64,000 bases of DNA from Marinitoga piezophila KA3 (GTDB lineage: Bacteria > Thermotogota > Thermotogae > Petrotogales > Petrotogaceae). Of this stretch, positions 38,712 through 51,648 are shown in pieces. The notes beneath the pieces are model-generated. The model was not told the DNA's origin. It saw only the letters and a list, made by a program, of their open reading frames with translations, and searched no databases. The translations under genes and the position numbers were made by a program. How positions within the stretch are numbered: position 1 is the first letter of the stretch; each line of letters starts with the position of its first letter. The stretch covers positions 1,426,001 through 1,490,000 of the forward strand of contig NC_016751.1 in the NCBI RefSeq assembly GCF_000255135.1, given 5' to 3'.

Positions 38712-39468
38712 TTAATCCCATTATTGCAGCCATTCTTCCGGAGGTTTTTTCTTTTCTATATGAGAAAAACAAGTCTGCTCTTTTATATGTATCAAGATTA
38801 GAAGATTCAATATTATTTTCTGGAATACCAGATTCAATAAGCTGGTATTTTATAGTCTTCCATATATCGATGTATATTTTGCCGGATTTTCTTATTATAA
38901 TGTCGTTATAGTTAAATTCCTTTTCAAATAATGATTTTACATCGTCTTTTACTTCAAAGGATTCTGGTCCTATTGAGGGACCAATACCAACTAATATATC
39001 TGAAGGGTTGGAATTGAAATTAGTTACCATGGTGTTTATAGTTTTTTGTGCAATTCTTTTTAGGGTTCCTTTCCAGCCAGAATGAGCCAATGCGATTATT
39101 TCTTTTTTATAATCGTAGAAATATATTGGAGTGCAATCTGCATAATATGTAACTAAGAAGATGTTTTTTTCATTGGTTATTAATCCATCTATTTCTTTTA
39201 TGGAATCACTATTTTGGGTTATTATTTTTATTTTATTGTCATGAACCTGATCTGAAAAGACTAAGTTTTCTGGAGGGATATTGAATATTCTGCACAGCGT
39301 TGAATAGTTGTTTTTTATTTGTATATCTGAATCTAATAGTCTTTTGTTGAGATTAAAATCATTGGTGTTTTTGTATATTCTTGTTGTGAATAGATGAAAG
39401 AGGTTGTTGAATTTTTCGAAATGAGAGAATGTAAGGAATTTAAGGCCTTCTTTTTCTTTTAATAACAT
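38701..39468 (-). CDS. Laccase-domain (YfiH/PgeF-like) protein
   Basis: A 255-residue YfiH-family protein. The zinc-binding site is visible: DQVHDNKI (His), TYYADCTPIYFYD (Cys) and ALAHSGWKGTLKRIA (His), plus the C-terminal FFSYRKEKTSGRMAAIMGL. Members act as polyphenol oxidase-like purine nucleoside phosphorylases or edit peptidoglycan precursors. The start is ATG 39468 behind AAGGAG. No partner gene adjoins it. Confidence 0.92.
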   Translation of the reverse strand: MLLKEKEGLKFLTFSHFEKFNNLFHLFTTRIYKNTNDFNLNKRLLDSDIQIKNNYSTLCRIFNIPPENLVFSDQVHDNKIKIITQNSDSIKEIDGLITNEKNIFLVTYYADCTPIYFYDYKKEIIALAHSGWKGTLKRIAQKTINTMVTNFNSNPSDILVGIGPSIGPESFEVKDDVKSLFEKEFNYNDIIIRKSGKIYIDIWKTIKYQLIESGIPENNIESSNLDTYKRADLFFSYRKEKTSGRMAAIMGLIDK

Positions 39469-39640
39469 ATATAATCAGCTCCTTAATGCTATTTTTTACT
39501 ATTATAATAGCATATTCCTACCGAGCGTTGCAAACTCACGGTTATGATTGTTCTTTTTGTGTTTGATTGAAAAAAATAAAAATAATGTTCATTCAAACGG
39601 CAAGAATTTCTGATCCTTGCTCCATTTGAAAATTCTTTGT

Positions 39641-39832
39641 GTTGGAAAAAATAAAAGCTTGTTCAGGCGACTTGAGTGCTGATCTTCGAAAATTGTTCGT
39701 TCTCAGGGGTCGTTGCAGACTCACATCCATGTTCGTCTTCACTCAAAATCACATCCGTGTGATTTTGACCCCTTCCACTCACAATTTTCTCAGGCACTCT
39801 GCGAGCCTTCACTCGCTTTTATTTTTTCCAAC
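39641..39832. repeat. Large imperfect inverted repeat 1 (nested hairpins)
   Basis: Outer arms GTTGGAAAAAATAAAAGC (39641-39658) and its exact complement (39815-39832), 18 bp without mismatch. Nested inside are GAAAATTGT (39688-39696)/ACAATTTTC (39781-39789), AGGGGTC (39705-39711)/GACCCCT (39767-39773), and the apical hairpin CAAAATCACA-TCCG-TGTGATTTTG (39744-39767). The ordered nesting suggests a folded RNA or a foldback DNA element. No T-run follows, so it is not a simple terminator. Confidence 0.8.
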
Positions 39833-39882
39833 TATTCTGTAATCCCCGCTGCGGGAAATTCTTAGTCTTCGTTCATATTATT
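39795..39882. repeat. Direct repeat unit, copy 1
   Basis: An 88-base unit with about five substitutions relative to 39909-39996 and no indels (constant offset of 114 bases). It contains GCGAGCCTTCACTCGC, itself a small hairpin, and a CCCG-CTG-CGGG hairpin. Read on the minus strand, its outer half resembles 39566-39697. Confidence 0.85.
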
Positions 39883-39908
39883 TTTCTACTTTCTTTTATA
39901 TAATCCAA

Positions 39909-39996
39909 CACTTTGCGAGCCTTCACTCGCTTTTATTTTTTCCAACTATCCTGTAATCCCCGCTTCGGGAAATTCTTAGTCTTCACTCATATTATT
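39909..39996. repeat. Direct repeat unit, copy 2
   Basis: Second copy of the 88-base unit. The differences from copy 1 include the loop of the CCCG-CTT-CGGG hairpin, while its stem is unchanged. It also carries the GCTTTTATTTTTTCCAAC arm (39929-39946), so either copy could pair with 39641-39658. Confidence 0.85.
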
Positions 39997-40053
39997 ATTT
40001 TTATTTTCTTTATTAGATTATATTAAAATAAGTAAAACATAAAAGAAAATTGA

Positions 40054-40231
40054 ATAAAAAGATGAACGAATGCTCGAAGATTGCCCGAAAAAACTGCGAA
40101 TGAAGAGGGACAAAAAAAACAGGATGTTTTTTTGAGCGAAGCTTCCCCAGGGATGGGGAATCTGAGCGCCCCAGCGTATATGAGCAGTTTTTGAGGATTA
40201 GCAATCGAGTCGCATGAGTGAATCTTTTTAT
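40054..40231. repeat. Large imperfect inverted repeat 2 (branched hairpin)
   Basis: Outer arms ATAAAAAGAT (40054-40063)/ATCTTTTTAT (40222-40231), then GATTGC (40079-40084)/GCAATC (40201-40206), then AAAAACTGC (40089-40097)/GCAGTTTTT (40184-40192). Inside lie two further hairpins: ACA/TGT flanked by A- and T-runs (40111-40134), and TTCCCCA-GGGA-TGGGGAA (40143-40160). The size (~180 bases), branching and higher GC suggest a structured RNA or a foldback element. It matches none of the common RNAs I can recognise (tmRNA, RNase P, SRP, 6S). Confidence 0.75.
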
Positions 40232-40315
40232 GAAGTTTTCTACAATAAATATTTTTAAGGAATTTTTGTTTTTTTATTTAGTTTGTGAAAAAGTGGAAGT
40301 TGTGATTTTTAAGTC

Positions 40316-40344
40316 TTTACTCATGAGTATTATAATGGTATAAT
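40316..40344 (+). promoter_or_regulatory. Promoter of the NAD synthetase operon
   Basis: TTTACT (40316-40321), 17-base spacer, TATAAT (40339-40344), about 40 bases before ATG 40385. A second TATAAT-like stretch at 40330-40335 lies just upstream. Confidence 0.55.
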
Positions 40345-40384
40345 AAAATTAATAAATTAAATAATTATAAAAGAGGTGTATGTT

Positions 40385-42118
40385 ATGAGGTTGAGAATAG
40401 GATTGGCACAATTAAATGCCCATGTGGGAAATTTAAAAGGGAATCTTGATAAGGCTAAGAATGCTCTTGATATCGCACAGGAAAATAAGGCTGATATACT
40501 TGTTTTTCCAGAATTGTTTCTTGTTGGTTATCCACCTGAAGATCTTGTTTTAAAAACAGGATTTTTAGACGACACAAAAAAATCACTAAATGATTTTATT
40601 TCATATTCTAAAGGTAAAGAAACAATTTCTGTAATTGGTAATCTTGATTTTGATGTGGATGCATATAATTCAGCATATGTTGTGTATAATGGAAAAGAAT
40701 CAGCAAAGTATCATAAAATATATTTGCCAAATTATTCTGTTTTCGATGAGAAAAGATATTTTTCACCCGGGCATAGCCCTTTAATGATAGAACTTGAAAA
40801 TAAATTAAAAATAGGGGTTACTGTTTGTGAAGATATATGGGTACCAAATGGTCCTGCTGTTGATCTTGCTGAAATGGGGGCACATGTAATAGTAAATATT
40901 TCAGCATCTCCATATACAAAAGGAAAACCAGAAAGTAGATTGGAAATGCTTAAAACAAGAGCAGCAGAATTATCTACATGGTTAGTATATGTAAACCTTG
41001 TTGGAGGTCAGGATGAAATAGTATTTGATGGCGGTAGCGTGGTAATAAATCCATTTGGGGAAGTTGTACATTCATTACCATTATTTGAAGAAAAAATAGA
41101 GTTTATTGATATTGATCCTATTTCTTCAACAAGAGCTAATTTAAGAGAAGCTAAAAGAAGACATTTAATATATGAAAATCACAATGTTGAAGTTATTAAA
41201 ATAAATAAAACAATAGAAAAGAAGGACAACGTTTATAAAGGAAACAAAAAGGTATTATTACTTGAAAGATATGAAGAGATATACAATGCTTTAAAACTTG
41301 GATTAAAAGATTATATTCATAAAAATGGTTTTAGCAAAGTGGTTTTAGGATTAAGTGGAGGTATGGATTCAGCATTTGTTGCAGCATTGGCAGCAGATGC
41401 ATTGGGTGCTGAGAATGTTCTTGGCATTTTAATGCCTTCACAGTATTCTTCAAGAGGAAGTATAAAGGATTCATATGATCTTGCAAAAAATCTCGGTATA
41501 AAAACGCATACAATTCCAATTAGAAGAACATTTGAAAGTTTATTAAAAGAATTAGATGCAGCTTTTAGTGGATTACCAATGAATGTAGCTGAGGAAAATA
41601 TTCAGGCAAGGATTAGAGGAACTATTGTTATGGCTTTTTCAAATAAATTTGGCCATATTGCCCTTGCAACTGGAAATAAAAGTGAAGTTGCAACAGGTTA
41701 TGCAACATTATATGGAGATATGGCTGGTGGATTATCGCCAATAAAAGATGTATATAAAACCGAAGTATATAAGTTAGCGGAATATTTTAATAGAATAAAG
41801 GGAAGTTGGGTTATACCTGAAAATGTATTTATTAAAGCGCCATCAGCTGAATTGAGACCTGATCAAACAGATCAGGATAAATTACCACCATATGAGATAT
41901 TAGATGCAATTCTTGAAAGGTATATTGAATATGAAATGAGTATAGATGAAATAACAGAAGATGGGTTTGATGTTGAAACTGTAAAGTACGTTGTTAAATT
42001 AGTTGATATTAATGAATATAAAAGACGTCAGGGAGCGCCTGGTATAAAAGTAACTCAAAGAGCATTTGGAAAGGATAGAAGAATGCCAATAACAAATGGA
42101 TATAAGGTATGGTGGTAA
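40385..42118 (+). CDS. nadE: Glutamine-dependent NAD+ synthetase
   Basis: A 577-residue two-domain enzyme making NAD from deamido-NAD with glutamine as nitrogen source. The N-terminal nitrilase domain has Glu43 (VFPELFLVGYPPEDL), Lys111 (YHKIYLPN) and Cys148 (TVCEDIW). The C-terminal ATP-pyrophosphatase domain has SGGMDS (324-329) and GNKSEVATGYATLYGDMAGG. The length is that of the larger NadE type. ATG 40385 is favoured over GTG 40376 by GAGG placement. Confidence 0.97.
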   Translation: MRLRIGLAQLNAHVGNLKGNLDKAKNALDIAQENKADILVFPELFLVGYPPEDLVLKTGFLDDTKKSLNDFISYSKGKETISVIGNLDFDVDAYNSAYVVYNGKESAKYHKIYLPNYSVFDEKRYFSPGHSPLMIELENKLKIGVTVCEDIWVPNGPAVDLAEMGAHVIVNISASPYTKGKPESRLEMLKTRAAELSTWLVYVNLVGGQDEIVFDGGSVVINPFGEVVHSLPLFEEKIEFIDIDPISSTRANLREAKRRHLIYENHNVEVIKINKTIEKKDNVYKGNKKVLLLERYEEIYNALKLGLKDYIHKNGFSKVVLGLSGGMDSAFVAALAADALGAENVLGILMPSQYSSRGSIKDSYDLAKNLGIKTHTIPIRRTFESLLKELDAAFSGLPMNVAEENIQARIRGTIVMAFSNKFGHIALATGNKSEVATGYATLYGDMAGGLSPIKDVYKTEVYKLAEYFNRIKGSWVIPENVFIKAPSAELRPDQTDQDKLPPYEILDAILERYIEYEMSIDEITEDGFDVETVKYVVKLVDINEYKRRQGAPGIKVTQRAFGKDRRMPITNGYKVWW

Positions 42119-42122
42119 TAGA

Positions 42123-42830
42123 ATGAGATTACCAAACAATGAAAAGAAAAAGAATTTTAAATCATTTTTATTTATATTTGGGATTTTATTTGCTGTATAT
42201 TTTGTTATATGGTTTGTCTGGGATGAATTTGAATATGTAATTAATGAATTTACAATTTTACCTCATTTAAGATTGGCTAAAAAAGATTGGGATGAAATGT
42301 ATTTTGATGAGGGGTATATAGAAACCAATGATGGTAATATTGAAATTATAAAAAGGGGCGATACCACTTTTTTAATAAAATATAAAAATCTGGAATTGGA
42401 AGAAAGAGGATTTAAATATTTTAATGTTAGATATATAGAAAATGGAGTATTACTATCTTTTCCGGCTTTTTATATTAGAGGAATAAAAAATATCTATTTT
42501 TATAATAATAAAATATATGAATTTTATAAAGTGCCTATTGATTTGATAGATTGTTATGATGAACTTTTTACAAAGTTTCTGCTTGGGCAATATAAAAAGA
42601 TAAATGAAAATGATTTACCTGAAGAGTTAAAAAATGGTTTAAAAGAAAATGTAATTTATATCAGTTCTAAGTATACCAATTTCGTAATTGAAAATATTGA
42701 AAACATCTATAAAATAGATGATTATAAATACCTATTCGAAAAGGAAACAGAGCTTTTCAAAGAATATTATATTATAAATATAGAACATAAAAACTATATT
42801 TTGAGGATATATTTAGTGGAAAAAAGGTGA
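42123..42830 (+). CDS. Unrecognised bitopic membrane protein
   Basis: A ~235-residue protein with one N-terminal membrane helix (residues ~14-36, FLFIFGILFAVYFVIWFVW) and a charged extracytoplasmic domain rich in Tyr, Ile and Asn. I do not recognise a family. The start (ATG 42123) comes 4 bases after nadE with only a weak GGTGGT upstream. It is followed 6 bases later by the DNA methylase gene, so the three form one transcript. Confidence 0.6.
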   Translation: MRLPNNEKKKNFKSFLFIFGILFAVYFVIWFVWDEFEYVINEFTILPHLRLAKKDWDEMYFDEGYIETNDGNIEIIKRGDTTFLIKYKNLELEERGFKYFNVRYIENGVLLSFPAFYIRGIKNIYFYNNKIYEFYKVPIDLIDCYDELFTKFLLGQYKKINENDLPEELKNGLKENVIYISSKYTNFVIENIENIYKIDDYKYLFEKETELFKEYYIINIEHKNYILRIYLVEKR

Positions 42831-42836
42831 AATAGT

Positions 42837-45728
42837 ATGTATAAAAACCTGAAAAACAGCGTTTTAGAATCAAAAAAAACGCTAAAGGAGTTTATTATTA
42901 AAAACATAGAAAATTTTAAAAAGGAAAATTTAATAATCAGGGAATTTTTAGCAAAGGATAATAATAAAGAAAAATTTATAAATGAAATAACCTTCAACAT
43001 ATTAAGTAAGATTATATCTTCAAAATTATTATATAAAAAAGGCATATTAAAAAATGCGTATGATTACAATGAATTAAAACGATATATACCAGAATTATTT
43101 GATGAATTATATAATATAAAAATTGAAGAAAAATTATTAAAAAAAATACATAATAATTTTAGTAGTGTAGAAGATTGGGATAAAGATGATATTCTGGGAT
43201 GGGCATATCAATATTACAATCTTGATGAAAATATTCCGAAGATACATAAACAATCTCAATTTTATACACCTGAGTGGATAATAGAATATCTTGTTGACAA
43301 TACATTGACAAAATATTATTGCGAAATCTATGATGATTCTGAAATAGCTAATAAATACAAAATACAATATAAGAAACAAGAAAGAGAAATAAAACTTGAA
43401 AATATAAAAATTATAGATCCCGCTTGTGGAAGCGGACATTTTTTAATAAAAGTATATAACCGCTTAAAAGAATTTTATGAAAAACAGGGATATAAGAAAG
43501 AAGAATATATAAAGTTTATACTGGAAAAAAATATTTATGGTATAGATATAGATGAAAAAGGTGTTGAAATAGCAAAGACAATTCTGAAAATAAAAGCACT
43601 GGAAGATGGATATATTAAACCAATAAATTTTAATATAGTTTCTACAAACTTTGATATTGTAAAAGAAGAAGATATTGAAGATATAGAGTTTAAGGAGATA
43701 TTAAAATCTATAAAAAATGAAATTTCTGGATATAAAGAATTAGGGAGTTTAATAACTCTTTCAAAAGAAAATAGAGAAAAGATAATAAAAAAATATGAAA
43801 AATATTCATTATTTACAGAAAAAACAGTTTTAGAAAAACATTATGCAGAAAAAATGAAAAAATATTTGATAATATTATCTCTAAACTATGATATAGTTAT
43901 ATCCAATCCTCCTTATGCAGATTCTCATGATTATACGCCAGAATTGAGAAAACTTATAAGAGAAAGATACTTTGATTTTAGAAAAAACCTGTATTCGTGC
44001 TTTATAAAAAGAAATTATGATTTTTTAAGAGATGGCGGATTGCTTGGTATGATAACCCCACAAACCTTTATGTTTATTAGCAGTTATGAAGATTTAAGAA
44101 AGTTTATAATAAAAAATATGCATATAGAATCTCTTGTTCATTTTGGTCTTGGAGGCGTATTTGAAGATGCACTTGTTGATACCGCCATGTATATTCTTAG
44201 AAAAGAAAAAGGGAATAAAGAAAATAAAAGTTTATTTATAGATTTAAGGGATATAGATTATAACAAAAAGAAGGAAGTATTAGATAACATAATAAAAAAA
44301 GGAAAAGAAAGAAAATATATATATTATGAAAATCAAAACGAATTTAAAAAAATACCGGGCTATCCATTTGTATATTGGATAAATGAAGAAGTAAAAAAAA
44401 TCTTTGAATATGAGAAATTAATAAATTTTGCTGATGTTAGGCAGGGAATTGCAACAGGTGACAATAAAAGATTTTTAAGATATCATTGGGAAGTTCCTCG
44501 TGAAGAGATAAGTTTTAACCACAAAAAAGATGGTAAAAAATGGGTTCCGTATGCAAAAGGAGGACCTTATAATAAATGGTATGGGAATTTATGGTGGGTA
44601 ATAGCCTTTGATGAAGAGAATTATAAACTTTTAAAAAAAATGGGAAATCATTTACCTAACAGACAATACTATTTTAAATCAGGAATAACCTATTCTATGA
44701 CAACATCAAAAGGGCCAACATTCAGATTATTACCTGAAAATTTTTTATTCGATTGTAAAGGAAGTAGCATATTTACTGATAATGAAAATTTTAAATTTGC
44801 ATTACTGGGATTTTTAAATAGCAAATTAGCTTTTTATATATATAGATTTATAGCAGGAAGTGTAGATCTTGAAGTTGGAGATCTGAAAAATATTCCTATT
44901 GCTCCAGGATTATATAAAAATTCAAAAAAAGAAAAAATGCTCATTAAAGCTGTAAAATTAATAATAGCAATAAAAAAACAATTAATTGAAACATCTCCTC
45001 TTGAACTTCATTATATAGAATCACCTCTTCATTCAATAAAGGAAATGCAAAATTTTGAAAATAAAGTAATAAAATACACAAAGCAAAAATATTTGCTGGA
45101 ATTATATATTACAATACTTGAAGGGTTTATAGAAAAAACAATCTTTCAAATATATGGAATAAAGAAAAAAACAATAGAAGAAATATTAAATCAAGAAGGT
45201 ATTCCTGAAATATGGATTGGTCATATAGAAGATGAAATATCTTTTGATATTTCAATTTTAAAAAATAAGTATTTAAATGAATTCAATATAAAAGAGCAGG
45301 ATATACTTATGCTTCAAAAAGAAATAAATAGATTCTTAAAAACAAGAAAAGATAAAAATAAAAAAATAGAAAGAAAAGAATTTGAAGAAGTTTATCTTTC
45401 TAAAAATAGAAAAAATAATGAAGGAAAAATAAAAAGACTTTCGAGGGTATTGAATACAAATCCATTAATAGTGTATAATAATATTAATAATCAATTAATA
45501 TTAAAAGAAAAAGAATATATAAGAGAGCTTATATTCCTTGCCATAAATCATGAATATATAAAAGAAAAAGGGAATATTGAATATATAAAAGAAAAAATCA
45601 ACAGTCTTGGAATTACAGAAGAAATACTAAAAAAATATTCGAAAATTAAAGATTTAGAAGAATATATTAGCGAAAAAATACTTTTAGATCAAAAAAAATA
45701 TTTTAAAAAAAGAGTTCCGTATATATGA
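42837..45728 (+). CDS. PglX-like / type IIG-like adenine-specific DNA methyltransferase
   Basis: A 963-residue protein with an N6-adenine methyltransferase core: SQFYTPEW (140-147), SAM-binding DPACGSG (194-200), GIDIDEKGVEIAK, and catalytic NPPY (357-360). A target-recognition part follows, with VPYAKGGPYNKWYGNLWWV and TYSMTTSKGPTFRLLPENF, a style typical of BREX PglX and some type IIG enzymes. The C-terminal third is helical and Lys-rich. No nuclease motif is clear to me. No PglZ, BrxC or other BREX genes are near, so it is an orphan. It is more AT-rich than its neighbours by eye, in keeping with an acquired gene. Confidence 0.82.
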   Translation: MYKNLKNSVLESKKTLKEFIIKNIENFKKENLIIREFLAKDNNKEKFINEITFNILSKIISSKLLYKKGILKNAYDYNELKRYIPELFDELYNIKIEEKLLKKIHNNFSSVEDWDKDDILGWAYQYYNLDENIPKIHKQSQFYTPEWIIEYLVDNTLTKYYCEIYDDSEIANKYKIQYKKQEREIKLENIKIIDPACGSGHFLIKVYNRLKEFYEKQGYKKEEYIKFILEKNIYGIDIDEKGVEIAKTILKIKALEDGYIKPINFNIVSTNFDIVKEEDIEDIEFKEILKSIKNEISGYKELGSLITLSKENREKIIKKYEKYSLFTEKTVLEKHYAEKMKKYLIILSLNYDIVISNPPYADSHDYTPELRKLIRERYFDFRKNLYSCFIKRNYDFLRDGGLLGMITPQTFMFISSYEDLRKFIIKNMHIESLVHFGLGGVFEDALVDTAMYILRKEKGNKENKSLFIDLRDIDYNKKKEVLDNIIKKGKERKYIYYENQNEFKKIPGYPFVYWINEEVKKIFEYEKLINFADVRQGIATGDNKRFLRYHWEVPREEISFNHKKDGKKWVPYAKGGPYNKWYGNLWWVIAFDEENYKLLKKMGNHLPNRQYYFKSGITYSMTTSKGPTFRLLPENFLFDCKGSSIFTDNENFKFALLGFLNSKLAFYIYRFIAGSVDLEVGDLKNIPIAPGLYKNSKKEKMLIKAVKLIIAIKKQLIETSPLELHYIESPLHSIKEMQNFENKVIKYTKQKYLLELYITILEGFIEKTIFQIYGIKKKTIEEILNQEGIPEIWIGHIEDEISFDISILKNKYLNEFNIKEQDILMLQKEINRFLKTRKDKNKKIERKEFEEVYLSKNRKNNEGKIKRLSRVLNTNPLIVYNNINNQLILKEKEYIRELIFLAINHEYIKEKGNIEYIKEKINSLGITEEILKKYSKIKDLEEYISEKILLDQKKYFKKRVPYI

Positions 45729-45744
45729 ACATGGAGGGGAGGAA

Positions 45745-46770
45745 ATGGAAGAATATAAGAAATTTTTCAGGCAAATAACAGTATCAATAGCAATTATAAT
45801 GATAATATTTGTAATAGGGATAATAGGTTTTATGATACTTGAAAAGTGGAGTTTCTTTGATGCTTTTTATGTAACAGCAATAACCCTCTCCACAGTGGGA
45901 TATGAAATGCCGTATAAAATATCCAATGTAACAAAGGTTTTTGATGCGTTGTTAATATTTTCAGGTATATCTGTAGTATTATATTTAATATCCTCTCTAA
46001 CAGCGTTATTTGTAGAAGGAGACTTTAAAAAAATATTGGGGGTTTTGAAAATGATGAAAAGATTGGAAAATATTTCTGATCACTATATTGTTGTTGGTGG
46101 TGGAAAAACTGGAGAATATATAATTGATGATTTTATGAAAAACGGTGTTCCGCATGTAGTAATAGAAGATGATGAAAAAAAGATAGAAAAACTATTGTCT
46201 CGTGATGAATATAAAGATCTAAATTACATAATAGGAGATGCCAAAGAAGAAGATGTGCTAATCAAGGCAAATATATTTGATGCAAAAGGATTATTGCTTA
46301 CATTACCAAGTGATATAGATAACCTGTATATTGCACTTACTGCGAAAACATTAAATCCAGCATTATATGTTGTTTCAAGAGCAAATGACGCAGAAGAATT
46401 AAGAAAATTATTATATGCCGGTGTAGATAATGTAATATTGCCACCTGAAATAACAGGAAAAAGAATGTCATCCATGGTGTTAAGACCTAATGTATTATCA
46501 TTCTTCGAAAGTTTTCAGATGGATTTTGGAGAAAACTTCAATTTTGAAGAAGTAAAAATACCGGATAATAGCTGGATGATAGGAAAAAAATTAAGAGAAT
46601 TGGAAATTCCTAAAAAAATAGATCTGGTTGTTATAGCAGTAAGAAATAATAGGAAAACACAGTTTAATCCGAAATCAGAGTTAGTTATAAAAAAAGGTGA
46701 TTCGTTGGTTGTAATTGGTGATAAGGAAAAAATAGAAAAATTAAAACATTATGTTATAATGCAGGAATAA
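45745..46770 (+). CDS. TrkA-domain potassium channel protein
   Basis: A 341-residue channel: two membrane helices (residues ~14-32 and ~66-88) flank a pore loop, followed by an RCK/TrkA-N domain (HYIVVGGGKTGEYIIDDF, residues ~112-130) and a TrkA-C domain (GENFNFEEVKIPDNSWMIGKKL). The selectivity filter reads TVGYEM instead of the usual TVGYGD (Glu at 54). The RCK domain would bind nucleotides or ions to gate the pore. It is the last gene before the rrn operon; ribosome binding site GGGGAGGA. Confidence 0.88.
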   Translation: MEEYKKFFRQITVSIAIIMIIFVIGIIGFMILEKWSFFDAFYVTAITLSTVGYEMPYKISNVTKVFDALLIFSGISVVLYLISSLTALFVEGDFKKILGVLKMMKRLENISDHYIVVGGGKTGEYIIDDFMKNGVPHVVIEDDEKKIEKLLSRDEYKDLNYIIGDAKEEDVLIKANIFDAKGLLLTLPSDIDNLYIALTAKTLNPALYVVSRANDAEELRKLLYAGVDNVILPPEITGKRMSSMVLRPNVLSFFESFQMDFGENFNFEEVKIPDNSWMIGKKLRELEIPKKIDLVVIAVRNNRKTQFNPKSELVIKKGDSLVVIGDKEKIEKLKHYVIMQE

Positions 46771-46999
46771 AGCTTATTATAGAAAACAAACAACGAAAAA
46801 AAGAAATCAATTCACTAACGCTTAACGAAATTAACAGATTTGTAAGTTGACAAATGGGAAGAAAGGTGGTAATATATATACTCGGACGCGGGTGAGAGCG
46901 TCTGGAAGAAAAAGAGAAGAGGAAGAGAAGCTCCTTGACAAGTGAACAGAGACACCCAGCGGAAGTAGATTCAAAGAGTTAAGATCGAACTCGAAATCT
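46771..46999 (+). other. rRNA operon leader with processing-stem arm
   Basis: No gene. It holds the rrn promoter, and TGAACAGAGACACCC at 46943-46957, which is perfectly complementary to 48560-48574 behind 16S and would form the RNase III stem that releases 16S. The 10-base word TTGACAAGTG occurs at 46934-46943 and again after tRNA-Ile at 48672-48681, each time just before a processing arm. Confidence 0.75.
46857..46885 (+). promoter_or_regulatory. rRNA operon promoter
   Basis: TTGACA (46857-46862), 17-base spacer, TAATAT (46880-46885). Consensus -35 and good -10 about 115 bases before 16S. Confidence 0.75.
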
Positions 47000-48541
<1,542 letters not shown>

Positions 48542-48589
48542 TAAGGAGAAAAAAGAAAAGGGTGTCTCTGTTCAGTAGTGAAGGAGTTT

Positions 48590-48666
48590 GGGCTCGTAGC
48601 TCAGGTGGTCAGAGCGCACGCCTGATAAGCGTGAGGTCGGTGGTTCGAGTCCACCCGGGCCCACCA
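48590..48666 (+). tRNA. tRNA-Ile (anticodon GAT)
   Basis: A 77-base tRNA in the 16S-23S spacer with encoded CCA. Acceptor GGGCTCG/CGGGCCC (with one G-T pair), anticodon loop CTGATAA (GAT), T arm GGTGG-TTCGAGT-CCACC. It is the only tRNA in the spacer; no tRNA-Ala follows. Confidence 0.97.
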
Positions 48667-48695
48667 GCTCATTGACAAGTGCATAGTGAAAGATA

Positions 48696-51617
<2,922 letters not shown>

Positions 51618-51648
51618 TGAGTAACTATGCACATGTGAATGAGAGATT

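Larger units (their letters stand above)
39469..40384. other. Long non-coding region with repeats and hairpins
   Basis: This 916-base gap separates the divergent laccase-domain and NAD synthetase genes and holds no convincing gene. It contains a promoter-proximal dyad (ATGCTATT 39486-39493 / AATAGCAT 39506-39513) before the laccase-domain gene, two large imperfect inverted repeats (39641-39832 and 40054-40231), and a 114-base-spaced direct repeat. Its middle is visibly richer in G and C than the coding DNA around it, like the RNA genes in this window. Short open frames at 39639-39842 and 40013-40204 run across the repeats and are not credible. Confidence 0.8.

Noticed and set aside
39639-39842. 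Short plus-strand open frame (67 codons) in the long intergenic region
   Set aside because: It runs through the inverted repeat, has no ribosome binding site and no protein-like composition.
39795-39996. CRISPR array
   Set aside because: Only two long units at a 114-base offset with degenerate spacing sequence; no short regular repeats and no cas genes.
40013-40204. Short minus-strand open frame (63 codons) in the long intergenic region
   Set aside because: It overlaps the second inverted repeat and lacks a ribosome binding site.
40054-40231. 6S RNA, tmRNA, SRP RNA or RNase P RNA
   Set aside because: The fold is branched rather than a rod with a central bubble, and the conserved tags of the other three (tRNA-like ends, GGAA loop region, GAGGAAAGTCC) are not present.
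42837-45728. A complete BREX or type I restriction locus
   Set aside because: No PglZ, BrxC, HsdR or HsdS-like genes flank the methylase.
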